Below, in pieces: positions 26,876 through 35,378 of a stretch of DNA of 64,000 bases. The stretch lies in assembly GCF_004771005.1 (NCBI RefSeq), contig NZ_RQHV01000002.1, positions 186,001 through 250,000 on the forward strand. Reading direction: 5' to 3'. The notes under the pieces were generated by a model that was given only the letters and a program-made list of their open reading frames with translations, did not search any database and was not told where the DNA came from. The DNA comes from Leptospira ilyithenensis. Lineage in GTDB: Bacteria > Spirochaetota > Leptospiria > Leptospirales > Leptospiraceae. A program made the translations under genes and the position numbers. How positions within the stretch are numbered: the first letter of the stretch is position 1; the number at the start of each line of letters is the position of its first letter.

Positions 26876-27331
26876 ATGAATTGGTCTTTTTCTGAGACGG
26901 CAAATTTCATTTTATTTATTTTATGCAGTTTTTCGATTTCTTCCGTAGCTCTTTTTCTTTATTCCCTGTCGCGCATTCTCAAACTTTCCAAATTTTTGAA
27001 ACAGAAGGGAGCGGTTTTACCCAAAGAAGAAGAATACGATCTGATCGGTTCTTCCATAGAGCGGGTGTTAGATTGGCTTCCTTCCTTGGCATCTATTTCC
27101 ATGTTGCTCGGACTTTTAGGTACTGTAATGGGGATCTATACTTCTTTCGCGGAGATGCAGATGGCGGGCAAGGCAACCATTGACGTATTGGCAGGTGGGA
27201 TCAAAGATGCTTTGGTCACTACGATCTTCGGGCTCGGGGTTGCGATCCCTTCTCTTTTTTTTCATCAGATTTTAGAAACCTTATTACAAAAAACGAATGA
27301 AGTTTATTTTCAAAAGAAAATAAACTCTTAA
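26876..27331 (+). CDS. MotA/TolQ/ExbB proton channel family protein
   Basis: A short 151-residue member of the ExbB/TolQ family, the inner-membrane proton channel that powers TonB- or Tol-type machines. Helix 1 is at about residues 10-30. The conserved pair of helices follows with LLGLLGTVMGIYTSF and GGIKDALVTTIFGLGVAIPSLFF, the pore-lining signature. It lacks the larger cytoplasmic loop of E. coli ExbB. The ExbD partner starts four bases downstream. No TonB or receptor is encoded beside them, so the machine it drives is unknown. Confidence 0.9.
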   Translation: MNWSFSETANFILFILCSFSISSVALFLYSLSRILKLSKFLKQKGAVLPKEEEYDLIGSSIERVLDWLPSLASISMLLGLLGTVMGIYTSFAEMQMAGKATIDVLAGGIKDALVTTIFGLGVAIPSLFFHQILETLLQKTNEVYFQKKINS

Positions 27332-27335
27332 ACAG

Positions 27336-27740
27336 ATGAAGCTGAAACGGATTCGTAAGAGAAAACAAATAGATATCAGCAGTTTAATCGATGTTTTGTT
27401 TATCCTTTTGATTTTTCTGATGGTATCGGTTCGGTTTACCGAAACCAAATCTTATGTGGAATTGGATCTACCTAAATCCGAGAATAGCAGAGTGGGGGAC
27501 TTTGACTCGCAGATTGTACTCTCTTTGGATCCGGGCGGACAGTGGTATTGGAACGGAGCCGCCAAAACAAAAGAAGAATTGATTTCGGCAATTCAATCGG
27601 GCAAGAATCTCACTTCTGAAACAAAGGTGATTCTGGAAATCGATAAGTCTTCCGCATTCGGTGATTTTTTTGAAATCATCAATCATCTGAAAAATAAAAA
27701 TATCAATCAAATCGAAATTGCCACCAAGCTCCAAAGATAG
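27336..27740 (+). CDS. ExbD/TolR family biopolymer transport protein
   Basis: A 134-residue partner of the channel protein. Residues 1-15 are basic cytoplasmic sequence; the single membrane helix begins IDISSLIDVLFILLIFLM with the essential proton-carrying aspartate D18. A periplasmic TolR/ExbD domain fills the rest, ending in NQIEIATKLQR. It follows the ExbB-type gene by four bases and is convergent with the histidine kinase gene, with five bases between stops. Confidence 0.9.
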   Translation: MKLKRIRKRKQIDISSLIDVLFILLIFLMVSVRFTETKSYVELDLPKSENSRVGDFDSQIVLSLDPGGQWYWNGAAKTKEELISAIQSGKNLTSETKVILEIDKSSAFGDFFEIINHLKNKNINQIEIATKLQR

Positions 27741-27745
27741 TCCTG

Positions 27746-29740
27746 TTAGCCAAGTGATTGGATAAAATCGATTAAAAATTTGAATTTTCTTTCTTTTGCT
27801 TTTTCTATCAAAATGTCTTTTCCTTTCCAATTGGAAAGATCATCTTTCAGTATCAGAATCAATTTGGCATAGTCCTGAATACGGATCAGATGCAAAATTT
27901 CCTTTTGCCTGTCTTCAGGAAGACTTTTTATATAATCTAGGATCATCTTGTTTTCGTTAGGTTCTTCTTGTTTGATCGGTTTTAGATCGTTGGAGTTTGT
28001 GGGGCCGATCATTTTGGAAGGCAATTCGGAATCTTCATTGATTCTGATTCTTCTCAAAGGAATTTTAAAAGAGAAAATAGATCCTTTATTTTGTTCGCTC
28101 CTCACTCCGATCGTCCCTCCCAAAAATTCAACTAACTGATGTGAAATGGCAAGCCCGAGTCCCGTTCCTTCCTTATAAGATGAGCCTTGTTCCGTTTGTT
28201 GAAATGCTTCGAAGATTATGTCTAATTGATTTTCGGGAATTCCTATCCCGGTATCTGTTACCGAAAAAAGCACTAAGTCGGAAGTTTGGGAATCTTTCCC
28301 TTCCTGAATGGAAATATTGAGTTTGATCTCGCCCGCTTCGGTAAATTTAAGGGAGTTCCCGAGAAAGTTAACAAGAATTTGGCGAATTTTCCGAATATCA
28401 CCGTCGTAGTATTTTCCCAGAATCGTTTTGGGATCTTCCAGATAAAAACTGAGTCCCTTTTCCAGAAAACGATAGGCGAACATGGAAAATAAATTGTCCC
28501 AAAGTTGGACTAAAGAAAATGTTTCTTTGGATTCGGTCATTTTTCCCGCTTCGATTTTGGAGAGATCAAGTATATCATTGATCATGCCCAAAAGATGGAC
28601 TCCGTTTTCATATAAAGAGTGCACATAACCTTTCAGATGGGTCGGTAGATTGGGATCCTTTTCCAAAATTTGGGAAAAGCCGATCACCGCGTGAAGAGGA
28701 GTTCTCAATTCATGAGTGATTTTGGAAAAGAAAATGGATTTTGATTTGGTTGCCAAATTCGCTTCTTCCACCGCTTTTTGTAACTCCAGGTTTTGGTGTT
28801 CGATCATTTGGGAGTATTCGTTTAACTTTTGTTCTGCTCTTTTCCTTTCCGTTATGTCAAAAATAGTCGCCCGACTGATTGTGAAATTTCGATCTTTATC
28901 ATAAGAAGCCGTTGAATTCAAACTAACGATAAAAATGGAGCCGTCTTTGCGGATATATTCGTATTCCACATCCTGAACGGAACCATCTCTTTTGAAATCT
29001 TCGTAGATGGCATAGTAGCGGGATTTGCTTTTGTCCGTAAGAATTGATTCGAATTTCATCTTGCCGATCATTTCTTCTCTGGAATAACCGAGCCAGGCCA
29101 ACTCGGTATCATTGATGGATACGATCATTCCTTCCGAATCCTGGGAGTGATATCCGCATGGAGCATTATTATAAAGATCTAATATTCTTTCGTAGGATTT
29201 AAGCAGGTTTTCCTCTGCCAGTTTTCTATTTGTGATATCGTTTCCTATCGATAAAACCTGAAAGGGATATCCGTAAGCGTCTTTTAAGATCCGGTTGGAC
29301 CAACTGATGGTTCTTCTGTCTTCGTTGGGAAGGAAAACATCGTATTCCTGCCGGATGAACTGTTCCGGAAGATGGAAGATATTCCATAATTGGGATTTCA
29401 TCACGTTGACATTTTCAGGTTGGATATTGAACAGATCGATGACCAGATCTTTGCCTTCTATCAGATATCTTTTGATCCCGAAAAATTCTTCCGCATAGGG
29501 GTTTATGGAATGGACGATGAAGTTGGGATTCCAACGGATGATGATCGAGTTGGCCGTCTCGTAAATATCCTGATATTGTTTTTCTTTTTCGATTAACACC
29601 CGTTCTATTTCTGTGGATTTGTCGATGTTTTTTTCAAACAAAAGGATTCTTAGTTTTTTTTCCTTTCTGAATTTAACAAAGTAATAGATACTTACTAAAA
29701 AGAAAAAAAACGATATATAAGCAAAAGGCAAAAAATTCAT
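27746..29740 (-). CDS. PAS-PAS sensor histidine kinase
   Basis: A 664-residue kinase with one N-terminal membrane helix (residues about 5-23) and almost no extracellular part. PAS domains lie at about 55-170 and 185-305. The dimerisation domain has H343 in FSKITHELRTPLH; the ATP domain follows with N-box, DTGIGIPENQ and GTGLGLAISHQL. A C-terminal helical extension (about 585-664) after the ATPase is unusual and could be a docking or autoinhibitory part. The gene overlaps the upstream response regulator by ATGA, so the two are translated together and probably form a pair. Confidence 0.9.
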   Translation of the reverse strand: MNFLPFAYISFFFFLVSIYYFVKFRKEKKLRILLFEKNIDKSTEIERVLIEKEKQYQDIYETANSIIIRWNPNFIVHSINPYAEEFFGIKRYLIEGKDLVIDLFNIQPENVNVMKSQLWNIFHLPEQFIRQEYDVFLPNEDRRTISWSNRILKDAYGYPFQVLSIGNDITNRKLAEENLLKSYERILDLYNNAPCGYHSQDSEGMIVSINDTELAWLGYSREEMIGKMKFESILTDKSKSRYYAIYEDFKRDGSVQDVEYEYIRKDGSIFIVSLNSTASYDKDRNFTISRATIFDITERKRAEQKLNEYSQMIEHQNLELQKAVEEANLATKSKSIFFSKITHELRTPLHAVIGFSQILEKDPNLPTHLKGYVHSLYENGVHLLGMINDILDLSKIEAGKMTESKETFSLVQLWDNLFSMFAYRFLEKGLSFYLEDPKTILGKYYDGDIRKIRQILVNFLGNSLKFTEAGEIKLNISIQEGKDSQTSDLVLFSVTDTGIGIPENQLDIIFEAFQQTEQGSSYKEGTGLGLAISHQLVEFLGGTIGVRSEQNKGSIFSFKIPLRRIRINEDSELPSKMIGPTNSNDLKPIKQEEPNENKMILDYIKSLPEDRQKEILHLIRIQDYAKLILILKDDLSNWKGKDILIEKAKERKFKFLIDFIQSLG

Positions 29741-30864
29741 TCCAGTTCAATCACAAGCATTGTCATATCATCTGCAATTGATCCGTTCGAATATTCCAAA
29801 ACCTGGTCTTGTAACGAATCGAGAAACGAAGGTCCTTCCAATTCCAAAGAATTTTGGACCATCTCATAAAATGCGAACTCTCCCAAATACTCCTCTTCTT
29901 TGTTCGGAACCTCGAACATTCCGTCCGAAAATAAAAACAATCTGTCTTTTTCCTGCAAAAATATTTCATTATTTTCGGTCATCAGTTGAGGAAACATCAT
30001 CAGACAAAAACCTTTGGTTCCGAGTTTGATCAGTTCATTCCCTCGGATCAGTATCATCGCATGGTGTCCCGCCATCGAGTAGGATAAAAGTTTATTTTGT
30101 GCATTATATCTCAGATAAATACCGCTGATAAAATGGGTGTTGATCATTGGGCTAAGTGTATTGTGTATCCAATGCAAACATTCGCTAGGTGAAAGAAATG
30201 CTTTGTTCATCGTCTTGAATGTGATGATTGCCATAAGAGAAACCATTGCCGCGGCAATTCCGTGACCGGTTACGTCGCCGAAAAGAATGTCCAAATCTTC
30301 GGAAGGAAGCAGATCATAAGTAATCAAGTCGCCGCCTACCAGATCCATCGGCTTGTAGGATGAATAAATTTTATAATCTTCGGAGGGAGGGAAATGAAAG
30401 CTAACAAGGTTTTGTTGGTTGGACCGGGCGAGTTCCAAATCCTTATGGATCGAATGCAAAAGATTGATTCTTTCCTTTTCCAATTGTTTGATTTTGATAT
30501 GAGTTCGGATCCTCGCCAGAATCTCCGCCTCTTGAAAAGGTTTGGTAATATAGTCGACTGCGCCCGTTTCAAGTCCTAAAACTATATCCTTCGTCTCATT
30601 CAATGCGGATAAAAAAAGGATGGGTAAGTTTTTGGTTTTTTCCTCCGATTGCAGTTTTTTGGCAACATCCAAGCCGCTGATGCCGGGCAATAATATATCC
30701 AAAAGAATGAGATCCAGCTCCAAGGCATTTGCGAGCTCCATCGCATACTCTCCGTCATACGCCACTGCCACTTCGTAATTTTGTTTCAGAAGTATATGAG
30801 TGATGATTTCAACGTTGGTTTCGTTATCATCCACAACCAGAATCTTGGAACTCGTTTGTTTCAC
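29737..30864 (-). CDS. Response regulator with PP2C (SpoIIE-type) output
   Basis: 375 residues. The receiver domain (about 5-125) has acidic pocket DD near residue 12, phosphoacceptor D56 in LLDILLPG and K near 106 in ITKPF. A helical linker leads to a PP2C/SpoIIE phosphatase (about 165-375) with MDLVGGDLITYD, GDVTGHGIAAAMVS, LFSDGMFE and DDMTMLVIE. Phosphorylation probably switches phosphatase activity on a STAS protein, as in RsbU/RssB-like circuits. It is the first gene of a two-gene operon with the PAS kinase and is divergent from dinB. Confidence 0.9.
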   Translation of the reverse strand: MKQTSSKILVVDDNETNVEIITHILLKQNYEVAVAYDGEYAMELANALELDLILLDILLPGISGLDVAKKLQSEEKTKNLPILFLSALNETKDIVLGLETGAVDYITKPFQEAEILARIRTHIKIKQLEKERINLLHSIHKDLELARSNQQNLVSFHFPPSEDYKIYSSYKPMDLVGGDLITYDLLPSEDLDILFGDVTGHGIAAAMVSLMAIITFKTMNKAFLSPSECLHWIHNTLSPMINTHFISGIYLRYNAQNKLLSYSMAGHHAMILIRGNELIKLGTKGFCLMMFPQLMTENNEIFLQEKDRLFLFSDGMFEVPNKEEEYLGEFAFYEMVQNSLELEGPSFLDSLQDQVLEYSNGSIADDMTMLVIELE

Positions 30865-30946
30865 TTTTCTGAATCTTCAGTCATTAAAAATATTTTGGCA
30901 AGATTTTTTTGAGTGAATAATCAAGAGAGTAAGATAACCTGGAAAA

Positions 30947-32035
30947 GTGAAAAAAATTATCCATATTGATATGGATGCATTTTACGCTTCCGTAGAGCAA
31001 AGAGACAAAAAGGAATGGAAAGGGCTTCCCGTAGTTGTGGGAGGATCACCCAATTCGAGGGCTGTAGTTTGTGCTGCAAGCTATGAAGCCAGAAAGTTCG
31101 GAATCAGATCAGCTATGCCTTGTTATCAGGCATTCAAACTTTGTCCCGATGCGATTTTCACTCCTCCCCGTTTTGATGCTTATAGAAAAGTATCTTATGA
31201 AATTCGGGAAATTTTTTCCGAATATACGGATATTATCGAACCGTTGTCTTTGGATGAAGCCTATTTGGATGTAACTGAAAATAAAAAAAACATCCCTCAT
31301 GCCACAACGGTGGCAAAAGAAATTCGGGAAAAGGTTTTCCGCAAAACAGAACTTACATGTTCTGCGGGAGTTTCCTCCAATAAATTTCTTGCAAAGATGG
31401 CGTCGGAAAAAAACAAACCTAACGGTTTGGCTGTTATTTTACCCGAAGATGCCGAAACATTTTTAGCAAATTTGAGTCTTTCTAAATTTCATGGAATAGG
31501 TAAAAAAACTTTTGAAAAAATGCAAAGCATGGGTTTGCAATTCGGAAAAGATTTGCTAACACTCAAAGAAGAAGAACTTATTGCCCATTTCGGTAAAATG
31601 GGAAGAAGTTATTTTTATATGGCAAGAGGTTTGGATGATAGACAGGTTGTTCCTTACCGTGATCCGAAATCAATAGGAGTCGAAACAACTTTTGAAAAAG
31701 ACACGGATGATTTCAATTTTTTATATACTGTTCTGGATGGAATTTCGAAAGAAACCGCAAGACGTTTGGAAAAGAAAGATAGAAAAGGAAAAACTCTGAC
31801 TTTAAAAATCAAATATGCGGATTTCACCGGTGTTTCGAGAAGCATTACATCGGAGAGAGTTTTATTCTTGGCTTCCGACCTATTGGAACAATCTTCGTCA
31901 TTACTTGCTAGTTTATGGAAAGAAACTTCCGAACAACCGAAAAAGGTTCGTTTGATTGGAATTTCAATTTCCAATTTGAACGGAAACAACGATTCGGAAA
32001 ATGACGACGGGCAATTAAAATTATTTCAGGAATGA
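30947..32035 (+). CDS. dinB: DNA polymerase IV (Y family)
   Basis: An error-prone translesion polymerase of 362 residues. HIDMDAFYASVEQRD at the N terminus holds the first metal-binding aspartate; SLDEAYLDVT (about 101-110) holds the other two carboxylates. The helix-hairpin-helix part (FHGIGKKTFEKMQSMG) and the little-finger domain are complete. It starts with GTG; the frame from there reads directly into the conserved IIHIDMDAF. No leptospiral LexA box (TTTG-N5-CAAA) was found in the short intergenic space, so SOS control is not supported by sequence. The esterase gene follows after four bases. Confidence 0.94.
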   Translation: MKKIIHIDMDAFYASVEQRDKKEWKGLPVVVGGSPNSRAVVCAASYEARKFGIRSAMPCYQAFKLCPDAIFTPPRFDAYRKVSYEIREIFSEYTDIIEPLSLDEAYLDVTENKKNIPHATTVAKEIREKVFRKTELTCSAGVSSNKFLAKMASEKNKPNGLAVILPEDAETFLANLSLSKFHGIGKKTFEKMQSMGLQFGKDLLTLKEEELIAHFGKMGRSYFYMARGLDDRQVVPYRDPKSIGVETTFEKDTDDFNFLYTVLDGISKETARRLEKKDRKGKTLTLKIKYADFTGVSRSITSERVLFLASDLLEQSSSLLASLWKETSEQPKKVRLIGISISNLNGNNDSENDDGQLKLFQE

Positions 32036-32039
32036 TTCT

Positions 32040-32744
32040 ATGTTAGATGATGCGGAAGATCAATTAGAGACTTTAGGCCCTTTGCAAGTTTTACGGGTGT
32101 CAGGTGATCCGGACGCTCCTACAATTGTTCTGTTTCACGGATATGGGGCAAGTGCATTCGATCTTTATCCGATTCATGAGGTCCTCGCAACGGATCAGAA
32201 GTTCAATTGGATTTTCCCACAAGGTCATTTAAAGATCCCCATCATGCCCGGTTATGAAGGCAGAGCATGGTTTCCCATTGATATGCAGGCTTTGCAGGAA
32301 GCCATGCAAAATAGGGATGCATATTATTTTACCCATCGCAACCCGGAAGGATTGGACGTGGCAAGACAAGCGGCACTCCTTATGATCCAGGCTTCCGGTG
32401 TTCCCTGGAAACAGTTGATTTTAGGAGGCTTTTCTCAAGGGGCTATGCTTGCAACTGATATCAGTTTGGTGAACGAATCCACTCCGCACGGTTTGATGCT
32501 TCTCTCCGGGACTCTGATTAAGGAAGACATTTGGCAGAATCTTGCTTCGAAAAAGGCGAACCTTCGTTTTTTTCAAACTCATGGAGAGTCCGATCCGGTA
32601 TTGGGCTTTAAAAACGCCAAAAGATTGGAAAAACTGCTAAGAGATGCAGGCTTGTTAGGCGAGTTTATCGGCTTTCCTGGAGGACATGAAATACCGCAAG
32701 TGGCCATCCAGGGAATGAGCCGTTATCTGAATAGTATATCTTAG
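32040..32744 (+). CDS. Carboxylesterase / phospholipase family protein
   Basis: A 234-residue alpha/beta hydrolase of the phospholipase/carboxylesterase (PF02230-like) family, cytoplasmic. VLFHGYGASAFDL is the oxyanion segment; S132 in GGFSQGAMLA is the nucleophile, D185 in HGESDPVLG the acid and H216 in FPGGHEIP the base. Family members cleave short acyl esters, lysophospholipids or S-acyl groups. It follows dinB by four bases and is probably on the same transcript. Confidence 0.88.
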   Translation: MLDDAEDQLETLGPLQVLRVSGDPDAPTIVLFHGYGASAFDLYPIHEVLATDQKFNWIFPQGHLKIPIMPGYEGRAWFPIDMQALQEAMQNRDAYYFTHRNPEGLDVARQAALLMIQASGVPWKQLILGGFSQGAMLATDISLVNESTPHGLMLLSGTLIKEDIWQNLASKKANLRFFQTHGESDPVLGFKNAKRLEKLLRDAGLLGEFIGFPGGHEIPQVAIQGMSRYLNSIS

Positions 32745-32894
32745 CCGGAAGTCGGAAGATATTTGTTTCAGGTATTGCCTTTTCCCGGTTAAACTGCAAG
32801 TAAGGAAAAACTGAAAACAAATGAGCGGATTTGGGACAAGAAAAAGCTTGCTTAAGAAATTCTTAAAAGGAGAATTTGAGAGGCGGTTTACAAT

Positions 32895-33656
32895 ATGACC
32901 CTTAGACAGGTTTGCATCATCGGATTTTTCTTTATATCTCCTATGTTAGTTGCCGAGGACTTTGACCAAACTCATAAGACCTGGGACGCTCTTCTAAAAA
33001 AACATGTTTCGGGCGGCCTTGTAAATTACAAAGGGTTTCAGCAAGATTCACAAACGTTAAACGGTTATCTGGATACCCTTTCGAAGGTTTCCGAAGCGGA
33101 CTATTCCAAGTTCAATGCTCCGGGGAAACTCGCTTTTCTTATCAATGCATACAACGCGTTTACAGTCCGTTTGATTTTGGATCATTACCCTCTTAAAAGC
33201 ATAACGGATATAGGATCTCCCTTTTCATCTTTAAACCTGGCAAGAGGAACTCCTTGGAAAAAGGAATTTTTTCAATTATTGGGCAAAACAAGAACTCTGG
33301 ATTGGATTGAACATGAAAAATTGAGAAAGGATTTTAAGGAGCCGAGGATACATTTTGCAATCGTGTGTGCTTCTATCGGTTGCCCGAGTTTACGTTCGGA
33401 AGCTTTTATAGAAAAAAGTTTAGAAACCCAATTGCAGGAAGCAAAGGTCGGTTTTTTGCAAAACCCCTCTAAGAATTCTTATGATAAAACTAAAAATCTT
33501 CTGAAACTCAGTCAGATATTCAATTGGTTTCAAGACGATTTTACCAAAAAATCAACTCTGATCGAATTTTTACAAGATGGGTTCAAAGACAAAATCCGAG
33601 CAGATGCCCTGATTGAATACAATGATTATAGTTGGAAACTGAACGAACAAAAATAA
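32895..33656 (+). CDS. DUF547-domain exported protein
   Basis: 253 residues with a signal peptide (1-20, ending MLVAED). The rest matches the DUF547 pattern: KLAFLINAYNAFTVRLIL, PLKSITDIG, LDWIEHEKLRKDF and HFAIVCASIGCPSLRSEAF. These blocks are conserved throughout the domain, whose activity is not known; a papain-like fold has been suggested for relatives, with Cys and His in the blocks named. GAGAGG lies 11 bases before the ATG. A 25-codon reading frame (32821-32898) overlaps the start by ATGA and might couple its translation. Confidence 0.85.
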   Translation: MTLRQVCIIGFFFISPMLVAEDFDQTHKTWDALLKKHVSGGLVNYKGFQQDSQTLNGYLDTLSKVSEADYSKFNAPGKLAFLINAYNAFTVRLILDHYPLKSITDIGSPFSSLNLARGTPWKKEFFQLLGKTRTLDWIEHEKLRKDFKEPRIHFAIVCASIGCPSLRSEAFIEKSLETQLQEAKVGFLQNPSKNSYDKTKNLLKLSQIFNWFQDDFTKKSTLIEFLQDGFKDKIRADALIEYNDYSWKLNEQK

Positions 33657-33662
33657 TGCTTG

Positions 33663-34076
33663 TTAAACGATTTCGAATTCGTAGGTAATGTTAGCGGTTT
33701 TTTCCAAGGTTTTTGCCACGGAACAGTATTTTTCCAAACTCAAGTCGATGGCTCGTTTGACTTGTTCCGTTTCAAAAACACCTTTCACTTTGAACTTCAT
33801 ATGAATGTTTTTAAATAAATTCGCTTGATCCACTTTTTCTCTTTCCGCATCCACTTCGACAAAGTAGTCCGCAATTTCTATTTTGTGTTTTTGCAAAATC
33901 ATAATCACATCGATACTACTGCAACCTGCAAGGCCCATAATGAGTAATTCCATCGGTCTTGGTCCGGAATTGGAGCCGCCGATTTCGGGGGACGCATCAA
34001 TTGTAATTTTATTTCCCGTCTCGTTTTCCGTTTCCAAAACATAAGGAGTGCCTACCCGTTTGAGCTTAATCTTCAT
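33663..34076 (-). CDS. OsmC/Ohr family peroxidase
   Basis: A 137-residue thiol peroxidase-like protein of the OsmC family. The two family cysteines are C52 in MGLAGCSSIDV and C118 in LEKYCSVAKTL, in the usual spacing for organic-hydroperoxide reduction. ASPEIGGSNSGPRPMELLI is the typical N-terminal block. It lies downstream of a 1-Cys peroxiredoxin gene on the same strand, with a terminator between, so the two are separate units with related jobs. It is convergent with the DUF547 gene. Confidence 0.9.
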   Translation of the reverse strand: MKIKLKRVGTPYVLETENETGNKITIDASPEIGGSNSGPRPMELLIMGLAGCSSIDVIMILQKHKIEIADYFVEVDAEREKVDQANLFKNIHMKFKVKGVFETEQVKRAIDLSLEKYCSVAKTLEKTANITYEFEIV

Positions 34077-34115
34077 AATGATAAAAATTTTACGAAAAGG
34101 ATTTGTGTAAAGAAA

Positions 34116-34151
34116 AAGAAAGGCGGTTCAAAGATTCGACACGCCTTTCTT
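34116..34151. terminator. Bidirectional terminator between peroxiredoxin and OsmC genes
   Basis: A perfect 10-bp stem (34116-34125 with 34142-34151) with a 16-nt loop is flanked by an A-rich run on the left and a T-run on the right. On the minus strand it follows the peroxiredoxin stop by 13 bases. Confidence 0.7.
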
Positions 34152-34164
34152 TTCTATGAGTGGT

Positions 34165-34800
34165 TTATTTGTTTGGTTGCGGAGTGTAACGCAAGTAAGG
34201 TTTCACTGTTCTGAAACCTTTTGGAAATTTTTTCTTGGCATCTTCATCGGATACGGAAGGAACGATAATCGTATCTTCCCCGTCTTTCCAGTTTGCAGGC
34301 GTCGCTACGCTATAAACGGACGTTAATTGAAGAGAATCGATCACACGCAAAAGCTCGTCAAAATTTCTTCCTGTGGAAGCAGGGTAAGTCAAAGTCAATT
34401 TTACTTTTTTGTCAGGACCGATTACAAATACGGAACGAACAGTCGTGGTTTCGCTCGCATTCGGGTGGATCATATCATAAAGATTGGAAACTTTTTTGTC
34501 CGAATCCGCGATGATAGGGTAGTTTACAGTCGTTTTTTGAGTTTCGTTGATATCGGAAATCCAACCTTTGTGAGAATCTACCGGGTCAACGGAAAGAGCT
34601 AAAACTTTCACATTGCGTTTTTCAAACTCAGGTTTGATTTTTGCAACGTAACCGAGTTCGGTTGTACATACTGGTGTATAATCTTTAGGGTGAGAGAAAA
34701 GGATTCCCCAGCTAGTGCCAAGGTATTGGTGGAAGTCGATAGAACCTTCTGAGGTTTCGGCTTGAAAATTAGGTGCTTCGTCGCCAAGTCTGAGTGTCAT
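34165..34800 (-). CDS. 1-Cys peroxiredoxin (Prx6 type)
   Basis: 211 residues. The peroxidatic cysteine is C45 in DYTPVCTTELG; no second cysteine exists in the protein, so it must be reduced by an external thiol. The C-terminal extension with LTYPASTGRNFDELLRVIDSL and VATPANWKDGE matches the Prx6 class rather than AhpC. It protects against hydrogen or lipid peroxides in the cytoplasm. A 14-bp palindrome (34866-34879) lies about 70 bases upstream. The next gene on the strand is the OsmC-type peroxidase, beyond a terminator. Confidence 0.92.
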   Translation of the reverse strand: MTLRLGDEAPNFQAETSEGSIDFHQYLGTSWGILFSHPKDYTPVCTTELGYVAKIKPEFEKRNVKVLALSVDPVDSHKGWISDINETQKTTVNYPIIADSDKKVSNLYDMIHPNASETTTVRSVFVIGPDKKVKLTLTYPASTGRNFDELLRVIDSLQLTSVYSVATPANWKDGEDTIIVPSVSDEDAKKKFPKGFRTVKPYLRYTPQPNK

Positions 34801-34865
34801 GGGATGGTCTCCTGTAAGTAATTATACCAATTGTTCAAAATCCTCATTCTGATTTCAATGATTAT

Positions 34866-34879
34866 TTCAATTTATTGAA
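34866..34879. promoter_or_regulatory. Palindrome upstream of the peroxiredoxin gene
   Basis: TTCAAT and ATTGAA are separated by two T residues, inside a wider 8-bp inverted repeat (34831-34838 with 34875-34882). It may bind a peroxide or metal regulator; it does not match the usual PerR box. Confidence 0.3.
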
Positions 34880-34952
34880 CAAAAAATCTACCTTAACGAA
34901 TGCATGTAAAATGATTTATGCAAATTGATCAATTCAGTTGCGGTGCGTCGAT

Positions 34953-35159
34953 TTAGATTTTTTCCCTCAATTCATAACCTTCTTCCGAAAGAAGAAAGTG
35001 GATTTGTTTCCAATCCTTCTCACTTAAAGGAGAATCCACCGTAACTGTGTTATTATCCAGATTGGGGCTTGCAAGGATTCCTTTGCCTGCGAATGTTTTT
35101 TCGACAGCCACCAAACAGTAGTTATAATTAATTCTTTCGATTTGATATAGTTCTTTCAT
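34953..35159 (-). CDS. Small protein resembling a heavy-metal-associated domain without CxxC
   Basis: A 68-residue protein whose pattern fits the ferredoxin-like HMA fold: a strand, a helix around CLVAVEKTFAG, then NTVTVDSPLSEKDW and LLSEEGYEL. HMA domains bind copper or other soft metals with CxxC; here only one cysteine remains at that place (YNYC), so classic metal binding is doubtful. AAAGGAG eight bases before the ATG supports expression. A 15-bp palindrome lies 85 bases upstream. Function is open. Confidence 0.6.
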   Translation of the reverse strand: MKELYQIERINYNYCLVAVEKTFAGKGILASPNLDNNTVTVDSPLSEKDWKQIHFLLSEEGYELREKI

Positions 35160-35243
35160 CGTTTTCTCCTTTTGATTTAAGATGTTTCATAGACAATCCT
35201 GCAAAACCGAAATCCAGTTTCTTTCTTTTTTCCATTCTAAAGT

Positions 35244-35258
35244 TTCCCATAATGGGAA
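35244..35258. promoter_or_regulatory. Perfect 15-bp palindrome, candidate operator
   Basis: TTCCCAT and ATGGGAA surround one A. It lies between the divergent HMA-like gene and sthA, 85 bases before the former. A dimeric regulator could control either side. Confidence 0.35.
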
Positions 35259-35378
35259 TGTCAAGAGTCGATTTTAAAAAAATGAACCTTACCCTGGAGA
35301 AAAGGTAAAACAAATTTGCTGAATTGCTTGTCGTGACATCTCTCTATCCGATAACGGAAGTACATCAAGAATTCACCT

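Noticed and set aside
30865..30946. SOS box for dinB
   Set aside because: No TTTG-N5-CAAA element or near match was found in the intergenic region.
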